From Polyodon spathula (Eukaryota > Chordata > Actinopteri > Acipenseriformes > Polyodontidae): DNA of 64,000 nt. The position numbers were made by a program, and so were the translations under genes. Location: positions 25,044,870 to 25,108,869 of the forward strand of contig NC_054548.1 of the NCBI RefSeq assembly GCF_017654505.1, in the 5' to 3' direction. The notes beneath the pieces were generated by a model. The model did not search any database. It saw only the letters and a program-made list of their open reading frames with translations, and was not told where the DNA came from. Below are positions 52,069 through 64,000 of the stretch, one piece after another (the stretch's first letter is position 1; every line of letters begins with the position of its first letter).

Positions 52069-55000
52069 TTCAGCGCAAAGATAGTGATGTTTATCTACCA
52101 CTGTTACTAACAAAGCTTTCGCAAGAAGTGGATACAAGAGATTCTTAAATTCTGTAAAGATCCAAAATCATAAGTGAGCTTATAATTGGTTTACCAATAA
52201 TAATCTGCTTCTTGACAAGCGCTTTCTGCTGTTATGTATTTGAAATCTGCAGTATTGTCCTTTGCCAAGTTACAGAGGATTGTATTGAAATTCTTTTTTA
52301 AATGTAACTTTTTGGGGGGGGGGTAATTTTTTTTTTTTCTTGATGTAGTGATTTTTTTCCCCACTTAAGTCTTACTTCTTATCTGTGGTTTTGTAAATGA
52401 CAATACTGCACATGCTTAAGAGTCAGTAACCATTCAAAATGAATTCCGTTCCGTATTTACAGTATAATCGTAAATCTCGAAAAACTACTCCCTTCTAAAT
52501 CTTTTGTAGTCATCTTTGTATTACTTTAGTATAAATACATGTTAATTTGGATTCATATGTTGTTTTTTTCTGACTTTATGTGAACGAAGACACGCATTTG
52601 CCCGTTTTCCCACTGGAAATAGTGATATTTTGAAATATCACTGTCCTGGTCACAAAAGCAAAGTTTGTGGGGAATAATAGACATTTTCTATACTTTTGAG
52701 GCAAAGCAATTAGGAAATAACACTTACTACCCAGGAAAAAAATTGTTACATAGTGTAATCATTGCGTTCCTGCTAAATAAATAAATAAAGCGCACCTTTT
52801 AATTTGTAAAACATTAATAGCAGGGTAACAATGCAATATTTTTATTCATGCCTTGGGGAACTGCTAGTTGCATAAATATAATGCTTATTTGGGACGGGAG
52901 ATGTCTTTTTGATGCCCTTGTTAGTAGCTGGCACTACCTGTGTTAACTTAATTAGGGAGTACTTTCTGTTTTAACTTACAGCTTGTGCCTTCCTTTTCTG
53001 TGTTCTAAAAGTGGAACGTTCTTTTTCCTGGTTACGTTCTATGGGGAATTCTTTGCTTCGGTGGATGTGGTGTACACTATCATTTCTCTGATCTTTGCTG
53101 ATCATCTTGCTGTGGTAAAGCTTGTTGGAATTGTTGCACGTGTTTTGGGGGATTTGGCTCTTTTGGTGTATGCATTGCCTATAACAATGCTAATAGAGGA
53201 GATCGCTATTTTTCTTGTATTCAAAAAAATTGTTTACAAGGAGCTGGAATGCTCTGGGAGAAAAAAGGGAACCTTTTCTCAATCTGATAAATGGAGGGGG
53301 GGTGGAATTCATTGATTTATTCCAGTCTACCTGTATTTGTGGTAGCTAAGTACATAAGGAATACTTTGTAAATGCTAACAAATTCCATTTCTATCCATAC
53401 TTTGAGTTTTTACATATGGATTAAGCCACACAATGATTTGATATTATAAACTAGGCCTTTTAAGTGCTGTTCTACTACTACAGTATAATGCATGTAAATA
53501 AAAACCAGAACTCTGGGCTCTAACAAAGAATGATGACATTTGTCTACCCTTGTTATTAACCCATACAAGTTATACAGCTTGTGTTATCTGACTAAGTTCA
53601 GTATTTTAGACACAATGTTGGCACATAGAAAATCAACAAATGATGTGCATCCTAATGAAGTATTTGATATACAGTGTGCTATTGTATTGTGCAGTAGTTT
53701 GGTTTGCTGACATAGTTTCTCAATTATTATTTTTTTTTTCCCTTGAAGCTGTATGGGACTGCTTTACAGTTTTACCCTCTTCCTGCACTAACCCACGGAT
53801 GGATGTGTTCCTGTAGTACAGATTTTATTTTATTTTTTTATTAATTGGGGAAACATTTAAACTGCTGCCTCACATGGTGAATACATATAACTACAGTATG
53901 GGGGAAAAAATTCTTATCTAAGAAATGTCTGGGATTTTATAAATTTAAAGTGTTTCCTATTTGTGCTTTTTAGGGTTCTGTTTCCGAAGGGGTTCATATA
54001 TCTGCCTACTTTGCTATCTATAGTTGGGCTTTTATTTTGCTTTAATAAATAAGATCTTGACTACTGTCTGAGGGTTGCACGTGCTAGGTACCTGATCTTG
54101 TTTGGTTACACCAGTGGTGCACAGCTCAGTTTTTATTCCAACTGCACCATAAAGTACTTTATCGGACCCTTATTAGAAGCTTAATTGGTCAAATTAACTA
54201 ATTTAAGGTATGGTTAGAACAAAAACCAGGAGGCCCTTCCATGACCTGAGTTGTGCACCACTGCTTTACACATCAACTGGAAGTGTTGCTTAATAAATTA
54301 AATGGTTCTGTCATTACTTTTGTGAACTGCAGTTGGCACCATAAATGTGCTCTAAAGTTTTGTTCAAAGAGCCTGTTGTATCCTAGAATAATTGTGCACT
54401 TGGCAGGCCCTGCTAGCGATTTTTTTTTTTTTTTTTTAAATAAGGATTGTTCTTCAGAAACAGCGCCTCCAAGTAGTACTTTCAGTACACAAACTATATA
54501 CTAGATCTAACAACAAAAAATAAGTTGCTGTTGGTTACGGCAGCACACCTTGTCCTGGAATTCGGTTAAGCCCTGGACGGAAAACCAACTTTTTTTAAAT
54601 TTTTTTTTTTTTTTTTTTTTTTTTAAAGCAAACTTGCCAGTGCTTTTCATAATCCATTGCTTGGATTTTCTTTTGAATCGTATCCAAACATATCTTAATG
54701 TGCCTATTGCTTGGCCTCTTAGGAAAATCTTTGGACAAGGTGATTTTGTACCACATTAATTTTCACAAACTAGTGAAGCAATGTGGAGAAGAGGTATAGC
54801 ACCTGTGTTCCTTTTAAACCATGCAAAATGCTCAAGGAAAAGATACTCCTGTCAGACCAGGTTCATGTTGAAGCATGGTTGATCTGCCTGTTTAATTCTT
54901 GCAGTAAATATTTCATCTGAATAGTGTTTTGTTTTTTTCTTAAGGCTAAGTTTGAAATGAGTTGCATTTTTCTTAATTAACCCTTGGGTTGCTGTATGCC

Positions 55001-55103
55001 TAGGATGCAATGATCCCAGAGCTGTTCTCCTTGCTTGTGTTTATACACTGTAACTTTTGTTGTTTTTAAAAAGATAAAATGTGTGAAACTTGGCACAAAT
55101 AAA
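52069..55103 (+). other. LAMP1: LAMP1 3'UTR (likely) with alternative polyadenylation signals
   Basis: AATAAA signals occur near 52776, at 54044-54049 and at 55098-55103. The last is followed by a GT-rich stretch (55128-55150), a good cleavage context. The length of the real 3'UTR cannot be fixed from sequence. It contains a 160-base palindromic MITE (54107-54267) and an open frame of unknown meaning (52983-53315). Confidence 0.55.
54107..54267. repeat. Palindromic MITE
   Basis: Terminal arms cagtggtgcacagctcag and ctgagttgtgcaccactg are inverted complements. The inner arms gtttttattccaac and ggttagaacaaaaacc also pair. Related to 55268-55530. Confidence 0.85.
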
Positions 55104-55267
55104 TATTACATCCTTTTACAGGTGGTAACCACATGTGGTGTGTGTGTTTTTTTGTTGTTTTTCCCAATTGTTAATCCATCAAGTGGAGAAAACAAGATTA
55201 AAGTAATCTAATTTTTCTATTATTTGGCTGCCTTTTTTAAAATAGTATGCTCAACTATAGTCTAGTA

Positions 55268-55530
55268 CAGTGGTTCTCAATCCAGATCCTAGGGCACCAC
55301 TGCTCTGCTGGTTTTTGTTCCAACCAAGTGCTCAGTTACATAATTGAACTAAATTAGCCTAATCTGAGCTTTAATTATTTTAAACAGATGGAGATTTCAA
55401 TTCAGGTATAAAATTGTATAAGGAACTTCTCCAATTTTTTAGAAGCTACACTATTTAAAGTATTTAAATTAAGCTAATTTATTAGTTCATTTAAATAAGA
55501 GCTTGGTTGGAACAAAAACCAGCAGGGTAG
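55268..55530. repeat. Palindromic MITE, second copy
   Basis: The left arm agtggttctcaatccagatc ... ctggtttttgttccaaccaa pairs with the right arm ttggttggaacaaaaaccag. The outer right arm is degraded. Same family as 54107-54267. Confidence 0.8.
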
Positions 55531-57170
55531 TTTAAAAATATATCATGATCAAGACGTCTCTAAACGGCAGCTTTGTTTGTTTGTAGCACCCTATCTTGGT
55601 AGAACCATACGAGCATTGATGGGCCAAATGGCCTCCTCGTTAGAAAATGTTTCTATATGCTATTTACAGGTAAAACCGTAAGGGATATATCCCAGCCTGC
55701 ACCCCAGCAGAGAAAGAGCTGTCCGCATCATGGAAAGATCATGTGACCTACACATCTAATACTCTGTGTGTAAAATGTGTGTCCCACTATTCCCAAATTC
55801 TGATATGTACCATGGTGTAAAGAATATTCTTACCCCAAGCAGCTAATATAATGAGGACAAAATAAATATGAATCTATTAAATGTGTTTTCAGTAACCCTC
55901 TGAAAGTGGCCAAAATGATTACAATGCATTAAGGGACATAAATGCACTAATTAAGCAATAGACCTGAGGGCTTTGGTAAGGCTTTCCTTGTGGTGTTTAA
56001 ATGGCAGAGGCAAACATAATGAGAATGGCAGTAAAGCCCTCGTATGAGGGTTCTATTGCAATTTGAAAATGGCTGCGTTAAAAAAAATTACATAAAGTTT
56101 TTCTATTTGTGGTCTTTAGCACTCGTAGTTGTTACTGAATACAAACGTTTTCCTCAATATTCTATGAGTAATGTTGTTTGAGGCTTTATTATACCAGTAT
56201 GAAATGGTAAATTCCTATACAATATTAAAATTGAGTTATTCTATAATTTTGTCGACATTGTGAGGGCTGTAGCTTTAAATTGGCAGTGGTGGATGATGTC
56301 ACATCGTGGGTATTTCCAATAGCCTAAATAATACCTTAATAAAAAAAATGCAGGCACAAAGGCAAATATGTTTTGTGATTTGTGTTTACACTGTAAAACT
56401 GTAAAACACGAAAGTGCCGATTCACTGACAAACTTATGTTAATTAGAATGAGTGCAGGTTTGCGTAAGCTTCCGTTTCTAAATTACCATTAGGTCGTAAA
56501 ATTAATTTGGGAAAGTAGAAAAAAAAAGTAGTAATTAAATATCTAGTAACCTACACAAGCGTCTGCTAAATTGAATAATAAAAATAATGTGTTAATGCTG
56601 ATTTGTTCATTAACAGTGTGTTCAGCCTCCTGTTAGAGCACATTACCTATGTTATGATGTGCTGAAATGTCAGTCTGTATCCGGTTGTTTAATTTCTGCA
56701 ACTTGTCATTCAAACTGGAGACGAGTTGCTATGGTGGTCACTGTATTGCCACTGTCAGCAAACTATTCTTTTTTTTCATCTTTTATTTGCTACACTAAAT
56801 TTAAATGGATAGATTGAACGTATACTGTAGGACAGAGGGGAAACAAACTTTAGTCACCATTGAAAGACAACATTCAGAGGGCATGTACACTACACCAGGG
56901 GATTCTTTCAGACCAAAAAAAAAAAGTGTCACCAAATGATTTTTATATTTACTATTTATTTTCAGCAGATTGATTTGGAACAGTGATTAAACAATTTGAA
57001 CAGTATCAGCAGTGATTTACCAGAGATTAGGGACCTCCTCTCAGATTGATTTTCTAGTAACTATTAGTCCATTAAAATATGAAGATGAATGGTGCTTTTA
57101 AATTTGGCAAATGATTATAAAAATATACCTGACAGTGCTATTTGGTATTAGAATTTGTTGAATTGTTGCA
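55531..57170. other. Intergenic stretch between LAMP1 and GRTP1
   Basis: AT-rich, with no coding exon and no recognised repeat. It separates two convergent genes. Confidence 0.6.
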
Positions 57171-57171
57171 G

Positions 57172-58363
57172 CACTGGACAAAAAAATGGAAACACCAATG
57201 TAAAGTCACTTAATGGTGTTGGGCCACCACGTATGGCATGGAGTCTACCAGTTTCTGGAATTTTGCAGGGGGGATGCGGCACCATTGCCCACAAGAAAGT
57301 CAGTCAACTCACGCCTGGTTGATGGAGGTGGAAAACGCTGCCTTGGGTGTCATTCCAGAATATCCCATAAATGCTCAATTGGGTTCAGATCTGGTGACTG
57401 AGAAGGCCATGACATCAGTGTCATGCTCATCAAACCACTGGGTGACCACACATGCTCTGTGGATGGGGGCATTTTCATTCTGGAAGCCCCCCTGGCAGGA
57501 AAGAAATGCTGCAACATGGGGTGAAGATGATCACTCAATACAATTAAGTAGCGATTAGCATTGGCCTTGCCTTCTAAGTGAATGAGTGCACCCAAACCAT
57601 GCCAGGAAAATGCACCCCACAACACTACGTAACCACAAGAACCCTTCACTGTTGGAACCAAGCACTCAGGGCTGAGGAGTTCTTCAGGTTGGTGCCACAC
57701 GTACACTCATCTATTTGTCAAGAACATGGTGAAAGATGATTCAAAGATGATTGACCATATCACATTTCTCCACTGCTCTGTAGTCCATTGCCTGTGCTGT
57801 TTGCACCACTGGACTTGCAAGTGTGCACTGCCAGGTGTGATGAGTAGTTTGTGCACTACAATGTGACTGGTATCCCGCTCTGTGGAGTTTTCAGCTGACC
57901 GTTTTCGATGAAACTGGCTTCTCGTGCCCCAGGTTGAAATTTGCAATCAATTGATCTGCAGTTGCTCGCCTGTTTTGCCTTGCACTTCAGATTAATGCAT
58001 GGATATCACGATCCCGGAGTATGCCTTTCGCCCACTGTTGCCCTTTGCTGCTGATATCTTTCCCTTGGAGTTCCATGCCGACATCGCTGCTTGTGAAACA
58101 TCAGCAAGTTAAGCTGTCTGTCACTGAAGCTCATGCCAAACGTGCCGCAACAGTCACCCCTCTTTCAAAGTCAGTGAGGTCTCCTCTTGCAGCCATGCTA
58201 ACCATACGTATAGGCATCAAGGCCTGTCCAGCATTTTTGTACATGACCTTAAGCATGCTGGGATGTTATTTGCTTAATTAACGCATAAGCCACACCTGTG
58301 TGGAAGCCCTTGCTTTCAATAGACTTGGTGTCCCTCATTTACCCAGGTGTTTCCAATTTTGTA
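57172..58363 (-). mobile_element. Tc1-like element D with decayed transposase
   Basis: The left end cactggacaaaaaaatggaa acacc and the right end aggtgtttccaattttgta are inverted terminal repeats, the right one truncated. The minus strand encodes a broken transposase. Visible blocks include QWCKQHRQWTTEQWRNVIWS, then HLEGKANANRYLIVL and SPDLNPIEHLWDILE with the catalytic Glu; the first Asp position has decayed. Several frameshifts are present. Confidence 0.88.
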
Positions 58364-59041
58364 AGTTATAACTCTGATGTGTGGCTGCCATAAATAATGC
58401 TCCAAAATAAATGGTCAAAGAAATGTTTCCTATACTTTCAAAAACTAATAATTTAAAAGATTGATAGATTAGGAAACCTGAAAGAACTAAGAGGTTTTCT
58501 ATGAACCTTGGTAGGAAGACTGATTGGTAGTAAGCCATGGTAAAGCATGTGCCATAGCTTCTGCATTTGCTGATATAACCATTAGTGTCCAGTACACATT
58601 ACTACTCTAAAAAAAAAAACACAAGAAAATACTATTTTTTTTAGTTCAGATTTAGAAAAATCCAGTGAAAGAAAGGTTTTAGTAAAACTGGCAGTTTAAT
58701 TTTATACCACATTGCAATGCCTTTATAAAACTAGTTACATTCTATTATCACAGGAAAAAGCTAATTATATTAACTTGTTTACTCTTCATAGAAATATTCA
58801 TCGCTGTGGCTTAAGACTAGTTCAGATCAGTATAAATTTGTTCACATATACATATTAAATTTACAGTCACGTGATCAAACTTGGACTCTACTCATATGTA
58901 CAACACAATCCCCCCAAAAGGTCGTAAACTGGTCGGTTCTCTAACAGTCATGGAAGCTGGTCAATCTTTACATAGTGCAAATCATTACCTAGGAATGTAA
59001 GAATATTGCTGCACAAGTCTAGTTTCCTAAACTAGAAACGC

Positions 59042-61409
59042 TCAGAGTCCCTGAGCAATTACGTTTGCCTGGCACGTCTCCCGAAGTTTGGTAATGGTCG
59101 CCATGGACAGAGGGCCAGGTACTGTGAAGATTTTCTGAAAATAAAAAAGGGTTTATGTATTAAGCACGGATATTGATGAAGAAAAACAACAAAATTTATG
59201 CTTACTTTTTGTTCTATTTTACAGCTGTATTACTTTTTCTTTTTATATCATGGTAACTGTATGGCTTCCTCTGACATAACTTGTCATGCAGATGTCATCT
59301 TGAAGTATACCAGAAGGTGCTGCTAGTGAGCTATTGCTTTACTTAGCTGTGCCTTTATAAAACTAATAACTTGGACAGGTGCTTTTCTTGCTTTTTTTTA
59401 TCAACTTTGTTAGCACAAAATGAAATATGCACAAATTTGAGATGGGGGGGAAAATACAACTGTAAAATGATACAAAAAACAAAATGCAATGAAGGTTCAT
59501 TTGGTGACTCAGAAGTGTGCCTGCGCTTGTAACTCCATATGCAAGGTTAGCAGTTTGTCATGAATTCTGCATTTTGATCTAAAGACCATGGAAAATACAT
59601 GTCCCTATGCCTGCTTAAATAAAGATGTGTGGTGGTTTAACAGAAACACAGATACGCTCACCTGCATAAATGTGTGACAGTCCTCCACAAGCTCCCCCCT
59701 GATAATCTCCTTGAATTTATCGCAGATGTCAGGGAAATTGGTGGCCTGCTGTATGTAAGCCTGATTGTGCTTTATTAAAGTCAAGGCCACACGGAAGATA
59801 ATTTTTGATCCCTCATAGAATAAGCAGTCCCAAATACGGAGAACAGTCTGTCAAAAAAAATAACACCATGGTTCATGAGATACGCCCCACGGCTACAAAG
59901 TGAGCACCATCGGCATCATGAAAAAGGTCACATCAAGCGTGACACACTGCCAGTACCCCTTCCTCTATATATCTGCAGATTCTAATACTTCATTATTTGT
60001 AAGATGAGTTGTATTACAACAGGATAGATAGTTCTCTTGCTACAAGTAAAATAATTTAAAAAAAAAATTGTTGTCTGACACAAAAAAAAATTAAAGTGAA
60101 ATAGTGAATGGGCCTTGCACACAAATACAGTAATCTGCGGTCAATGTGGTCTCACTAAGAGTAACCCTAATTTGGGAATGATGAAAACACTCCTGCAGCT
60201 TCAAACTAGTCTACATTTGTATGAGGTTTGCATGATCAAAGCACTCCTGCAGCTTCAAACTACAGTCCACCTTTTTCTGAGGTTTGCAGTTATTCTGTGC
60301 TACGTTATTATGTTTTAATAATTGTTTTAAGCATTCAGGAGCCCGTCATAGAGCAGACATGTGCAATATAGGTTACAGATAGATTGGCCAAAGTGTCTTT
60401 TTATTACTAAGTTGCCGAACCATCTAGTGCACAGCACTGATCTAGATTACATTACAAGCAACTACACCTGATGAGCAACTCCTGACCTTAGCTGAAAGCC
60501 CCTTAACACAATATTTGAGTAATTACAATAGGCGCAAGCTTCTTAAAGACGTAAGGGGCCAGGAAGAATTTGTTAGAACAAAACTGGAATGACTGACCAT
60601 TAAAGGGGTAAACAACTTAGCCTTTCCAGTCTCAATCAAATGTATGGGGCTCCGAATTAGGTATCGTGTACCCTGAAATGTTCTATGACAAATCAATTTC
60701 TGACAATCTAAAAACTCTCCAAATCAAGTATCATGTTTACCTTGAATAACATTAAAAAAATGTAATCTCTTCTCACCATACAAAGATGTGGTATCAACAA
60801 AAGTTATAAAACAAAGAGCATGGTTGTAAGTGAAAGATACTTTCAAAACATGGAAAGAAAAAAGAGGAATATAAAAGTTCTGCTACTAAATAGGATTTAA
60901 ACTTGCTGAGTTTCATGAAGATTATTATTCATTTACTGTTATGTTTTGCATCTTCAGCAAGGAAAACAAGAACAACTTGTTTTTACTAATCCAATAAGAG
61001 TGTTGTTTTGCATGTTGTGTCACAGTGTCTGGATCTGTACTGAAATATCCTGCAAGTAGTGTGGCACTAACAAGCAGACCAGATCCCCCTGTTATCCCAT
61101 GATGCAGAGTCCTGTATAGACAGTCGTGGCTACTTGTCCACTCTGTAGCTTTTGCTCCTCAGACCTGGTCCAGGTATTGAGAGTCACCGTAGTTCTGGGA
61201 TAAGACATTAAAACAGCAATGCACCATCATCATCACCTCTACAGGAAGAATATCGATGAAGAGGCAGATAAACCATCGTGACACCACCAGTGTCCACATG
61301 ACGTTGTGCCTCTCCATTAGCTCTGCCACGGTAGAGACCTTCAGTTTTACCAGCTCCCCCAGCACCTCCTGGTCACTCTTCAGTCCCAGCATGGCCGGGC
61401 TGTAGTAAT
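59042..61409 (-). CDS. GRTP1: Growth hormone-regulated TBC protein 1, last three coding exons
   Basis: TBC-domain protein, by family a Rab GTPase-activating protein. Minus-strand exons in transcription order: 61409-61237, 59847-59662, 59134-59042. They encode DYYSPAMLGLKSDQEVLGEL ... SRWFICLFIDILPVE, then TVLRIWDCLFYEGSKIIFRV ... CHTFMQ, then KIFTVPGPLSMATITKLRE and the end VIAQGL-stop. Phases agree (1, 0, 0) and splice sites are normal. This is the C-terminal 150 residues of a protein of about 336 in human. The catalytic Arg and Gln fingers of the TBC domain lie in exons beyond the right edge. The end carries one extra Leu compared with the human ending AQG. It is convergent with LAMP1, as in human. 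Confidence 0.94.
60183..60292. repeat. Tandem duplication, two units of about 57 bases
   Basis: The words actcctgcagcttcaaacta and gaggtttgca occur twice, at 60189 and 60243. It lies in a GRTP1 intron. Confidence 0.75.
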
Positions 61410-61531
61410 CTTCACAAATGAAAAAGGGCAAATACTGTAGGAATTGTTCAAATTTAAAATTACACTTCTGAAGCCAAAGCTGGAAAACTTTGTTGCCAGT
61501 TTCACAGATACAGGGGGCTGGAAATATGACT

Positions 61532-61663
61532 CACTGCAGAGCAGTTTGATCCATTCCTGGTTCGGCTATGAATTTAATAAGACACATCTGAGCTTGCTAC
61601 CTATACCCTGCGGCTAATCAAGCTTGTATTAAAACCTGGAATGGGTGAAACTGCTATGCAACA
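61532..61663. repeat. Palindromic MITE-like repeat, second full copy
   Basis: Arms gcagtttgatccattcctgg and acctggaatgggtgaaactg pair, as in the copy at 11229-11358. The centre cttgctacctataccctgcg also matches the centre of that copy in inverted orientation. Confidence 0.8.
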
Positions 61664-61809
61664 GGAGTCTTCTTTCCATTCCATGAATACAGGGAAAATG
61701 CATAAACAATCACACCCTTACTTCTGTAAAGTCAAATGAAAATGAAGTGTAACATTTGTTTTCTAGGAAAACAATAAATAACACGTTTGAATGTTATAAT
61801 AAAATATTT

Positions 61810-62290
61810 CTTAAAGCACTGGTTGACCAATTATTATTTTTCCCCCAATTTGGAATGTCCAAGTTTTTGTTTTGTTTTTTCTCCTCACCGCAGCAAGTCC
61901 CCACACTGCACAGGACGTTCTGAAGACGTGTGAGCCTCCTCCGATCTCACAAGCCTAAAGCCAGAATCGCTTTTACGCCGAGCAATCCAGAGCAGAGGTG
62001 GGCGAGCTACCGATCCCAGAGAACAGAGATCAGCCCTGCTTTTTATCCACTCTGAATGTACTCGGTGTCTGTCCATGTGGGTTTGCTGTTGATGGTGAGG
62101 AGAAGGAATTCCTGCCTGTTTCCCATCCCCCACGCTGGGAGCGTCAGAGCCAATGTGACGCCCCCTTTGGAATCCCCAGCAAAGTTCAGCCTTTTTGCAC
62201 AGCCCGGATGCAAACTGGCGCCGTCCAAGCTATGTGAATTATCCTGCGCTCCCAGAGGATGCGCCACTCGGGGACCTAAAAGTCACTTTT
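61810..62290 (-). repeat. SINE-like or other retroposon repeat
   Basis: On the minus strand it runs from a GC-richer body to a 3' end acttggacattccaaattgg gggaaaaa, a tail I associate with dispersed fish retroposons. Short open frames on both strands here are not gene-like. The family name is uncertain. Confidence 0.4.
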
Positions 62291-62309
62291 GAAAGGGCAT
62301 ATATATATT

Positions 62310-62959
62310 AGGGCTGTCAAGAAAAAAACGTATAGCAATTAACCTTGTCTACAAAAAACAGAACATTCACTGAATAACAGTTATATCCTCTATAACTGTA
62401 AATAATATAGTTTAAAAATAAATGTGGTTATTGAAATAAAACAAAAGGTCTGCAGTCAACAGCTGTCCACCAGCAAGTTAAAGTTTCGTACTTAGCTTGA
62501 TTCATGGGTTTGCAGCAATCCTGAATTTTGAGTCGAAACTGACGGGTTTCATTAGTTTTATTGTTGTCGTCTGTGGCAGAAGAACTACTAGAAAAAGTGT
62601 ATTTTGAGAAGTGAAAGCATGATTAGCACGGAGGTGGTACAGATTAGATGCACTTCTGTGATACTGGAACGCAGTTTGATAGTAGATACAAGTAACCCTT
62701 TTTCTAACCAATGAACCATCAGAAAGTTACAAAAAATAAACTTCCCACTCACAAGTCCTTCAACTTGAGTGCTTTGCTACATAATGTGGTTTCATGACTA
62801 ATGTTATATTCAAAACAATGACTGCACTCATTCAGTCCTGTCATGCACTAAAATGGTGACACAGTAAATGAATTACGGTATGCGAAGAGGGACTAGACAG
62901 GAGTGCGCTAGACAGTATGCTGTAATTGCAGAAGTTAACTGCGATTAATTGACAGCCCT
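62310..62959. mobile_element. hAT-like non-autonomous DNA element
   Basis: The ends AGGGCTGTCAA and TTGACAGCCCT are perfect 11-base inverted repeats of hAT type. The interior of 650 bases has no transposase. An 8-base duplication is not evident. Confidence 0.7.
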
Positions 62960-64000
62960 GAGAACGATCGATCGATAGCTAGATCAATGCGTTTTGTGTT
63001 TCCAAAATCATTTTAGCTTGTACAGAAAAAAAAAAAACCAAAAAAACAAGCATGCTGGTAAAAAGCTACTGTGGAAGATTCGATGTTCTGAGCGTTCGCA
63101 TGTGTGACTGAAACAAGGCAGCATATACCGAAGGATTCTGTTTTACCGATTTTGTAGCCTACGCCAGTAAAAAAAAAAAAAATCAAACCAAACAAGAGAA
63201 AAAATGAATCCTATTATAAGATACACAAATAACATCTAGTAACTGCTAAGTCTCTTCCTGAGAAAAGACAGGAGAAGATTGCACGGACCTAATGAGCTCT
63301 TCAGTAGATAAGGATGAAGAATCGGGACTGTAGGACCATGTGACCGTGCTCCGAGTTACAGTTAGCCTCAGGGTGAGGTGCCATAAATAGAACAACTCTG
63401 CTGCCGCTATCAGCTGCTGTGCTTCTGCAGAGCTGCATCCCATTGGACAACTTTAAGAATGCCTTTACACAACCAACTATTGTGAAAGTTTAAAATAGGA
63501 GGGAACTGGCATATCACAGCATGCCAATGTGCACTCACAAAATATCTATATTACTAACCAGTGCTGGGCTTTTCCAGGGCTTTGGGTAACACTTTTTTAA
63601 TAACTGATTCCAATTATGCATGTTTCCTTTCACATTACAAATGTGTATTTAAATTTTCAAATAACTTACATCCAACAAGTTATAAGCGCCTTAAGATTTC
63701 ACAGAAACAAAACATCCAAACACTCGTTTCCATACCGCATACAAACAGTGCGTGCACTGCAAGCTCACACACATAATAAACCTTACAAGAGTGTTACATA
63801 AATAAAGGCATTAGCACCAGTACAACCAAGGTACATCTGTCATGCTGAAGTGCCCTGGTGTAGTAGAGAAACTTCTCTTTTAGTGTCTTTTGGAACACAC
63901 AAAATGTCAGTAAAATGTAACTTCTAAGTGGTCAGGGAATATGCTATATTACCTTACTGGGGTCATTATAAAAAGTAGGTTATTGTGATTTATACATTAT
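62960..64000. other. Right end of window, no gene recognised
   Basis: Probably an intron of GRTP1, whose upstream exons lie further right. A minus-strand open frame at 63246-63443 shows no family motif. Otherwise AT-rich. Confidence 0.5.

Noticed and set aside
61885..62292. Four overlapping 70-80 codon frames on both strands
   Set aside because: They fall in a SINE-like repeat and have no protein family resemblance.
61410..64000. Search for further GRTP1 exons (the conserved segment before ILPDYY)
   Set aside because: No minus-strand frame with the conserved TBC residues and splice sites was found. The remaining exons are probably beyond the right edge.

Overview
The window is a piece of vertebrate nuclear genome with split genes, GT-AG introns and dense transposon relics. 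The mix of DIRS-type tyrosine-recombinase retrotransposons, several Tc1 families, hAT and pogo-like MITEs and Ty3-like LTR elements points to a ray-finned fish. The long introns and repeats fit a non-teleost such as a sturgeon or paddlefish, but the species is a guess.

Three protein-coding genes are supported, and I assembled each exon by exon from splice sites and conserved protein sequence. (1) CUL4A, + strand, 2974-18262: 19 coding exons covering everything from about residue 50 to the stop. The first coding exon lies upstream of the window. (2) LAMP1, + strand, 27464-52068: all 9 coding exons, 410 residues. (3) GRTP1, - strand, 59042-61409: the last three coding exons, with the rest beyond the right edge. 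Order and orientation (CUL4A>, LAMP1>, <GRTP1) match human 13q34, so this is conserved microsynteny. The three are not an operon. CUL4A is the scaffold of a nuclear/cytosolic ubiquitin ligase, LAMP1 a lysosomal membrane glycoprotein and GRTP1 a TBC-domain Rab-GAP-like protein.

Layout: 1-1095 hAT remnant; 2974-18262 CUL4A, with a Tc1 element carrying a solo LTR in one intron and a pogo-like MITE in another; 18263-21424 CUL4A 3'UTR and flank; 21425-27080 a rearranged DIRS element on the - strand, with further Tc1 pieces and a GC-rich minisatellite inside; 27081-27463 the LAMP1 promoter and 5'UTR; 27464-52068 LAMP1, whose introns hold LINE, Tc1, LTR and MITE copies; 52069-59041 LAMP1 3'UTR and intergenic DNA with MITEs and a Tc1; 59042-61409 GRTP1; 61410-64000 GRTP1 intron or flank with SINE-like and hAT-like repeats.

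The most notable signals are a textbook U12-type AT-AC intron and a GC-AG intron, both in CUL4A; a LAMP1 promoter with a CLEAR-type E-box and a TCTCGCGAGA motif sitting directly against the DIRS terminal repeat; and a layered set of nested transposon insertions, some with visible target-site duplications. I saw no CRISPR, operon or other bacterial feature. All identifications rest on reading the sequence against remembered families; no search was run.
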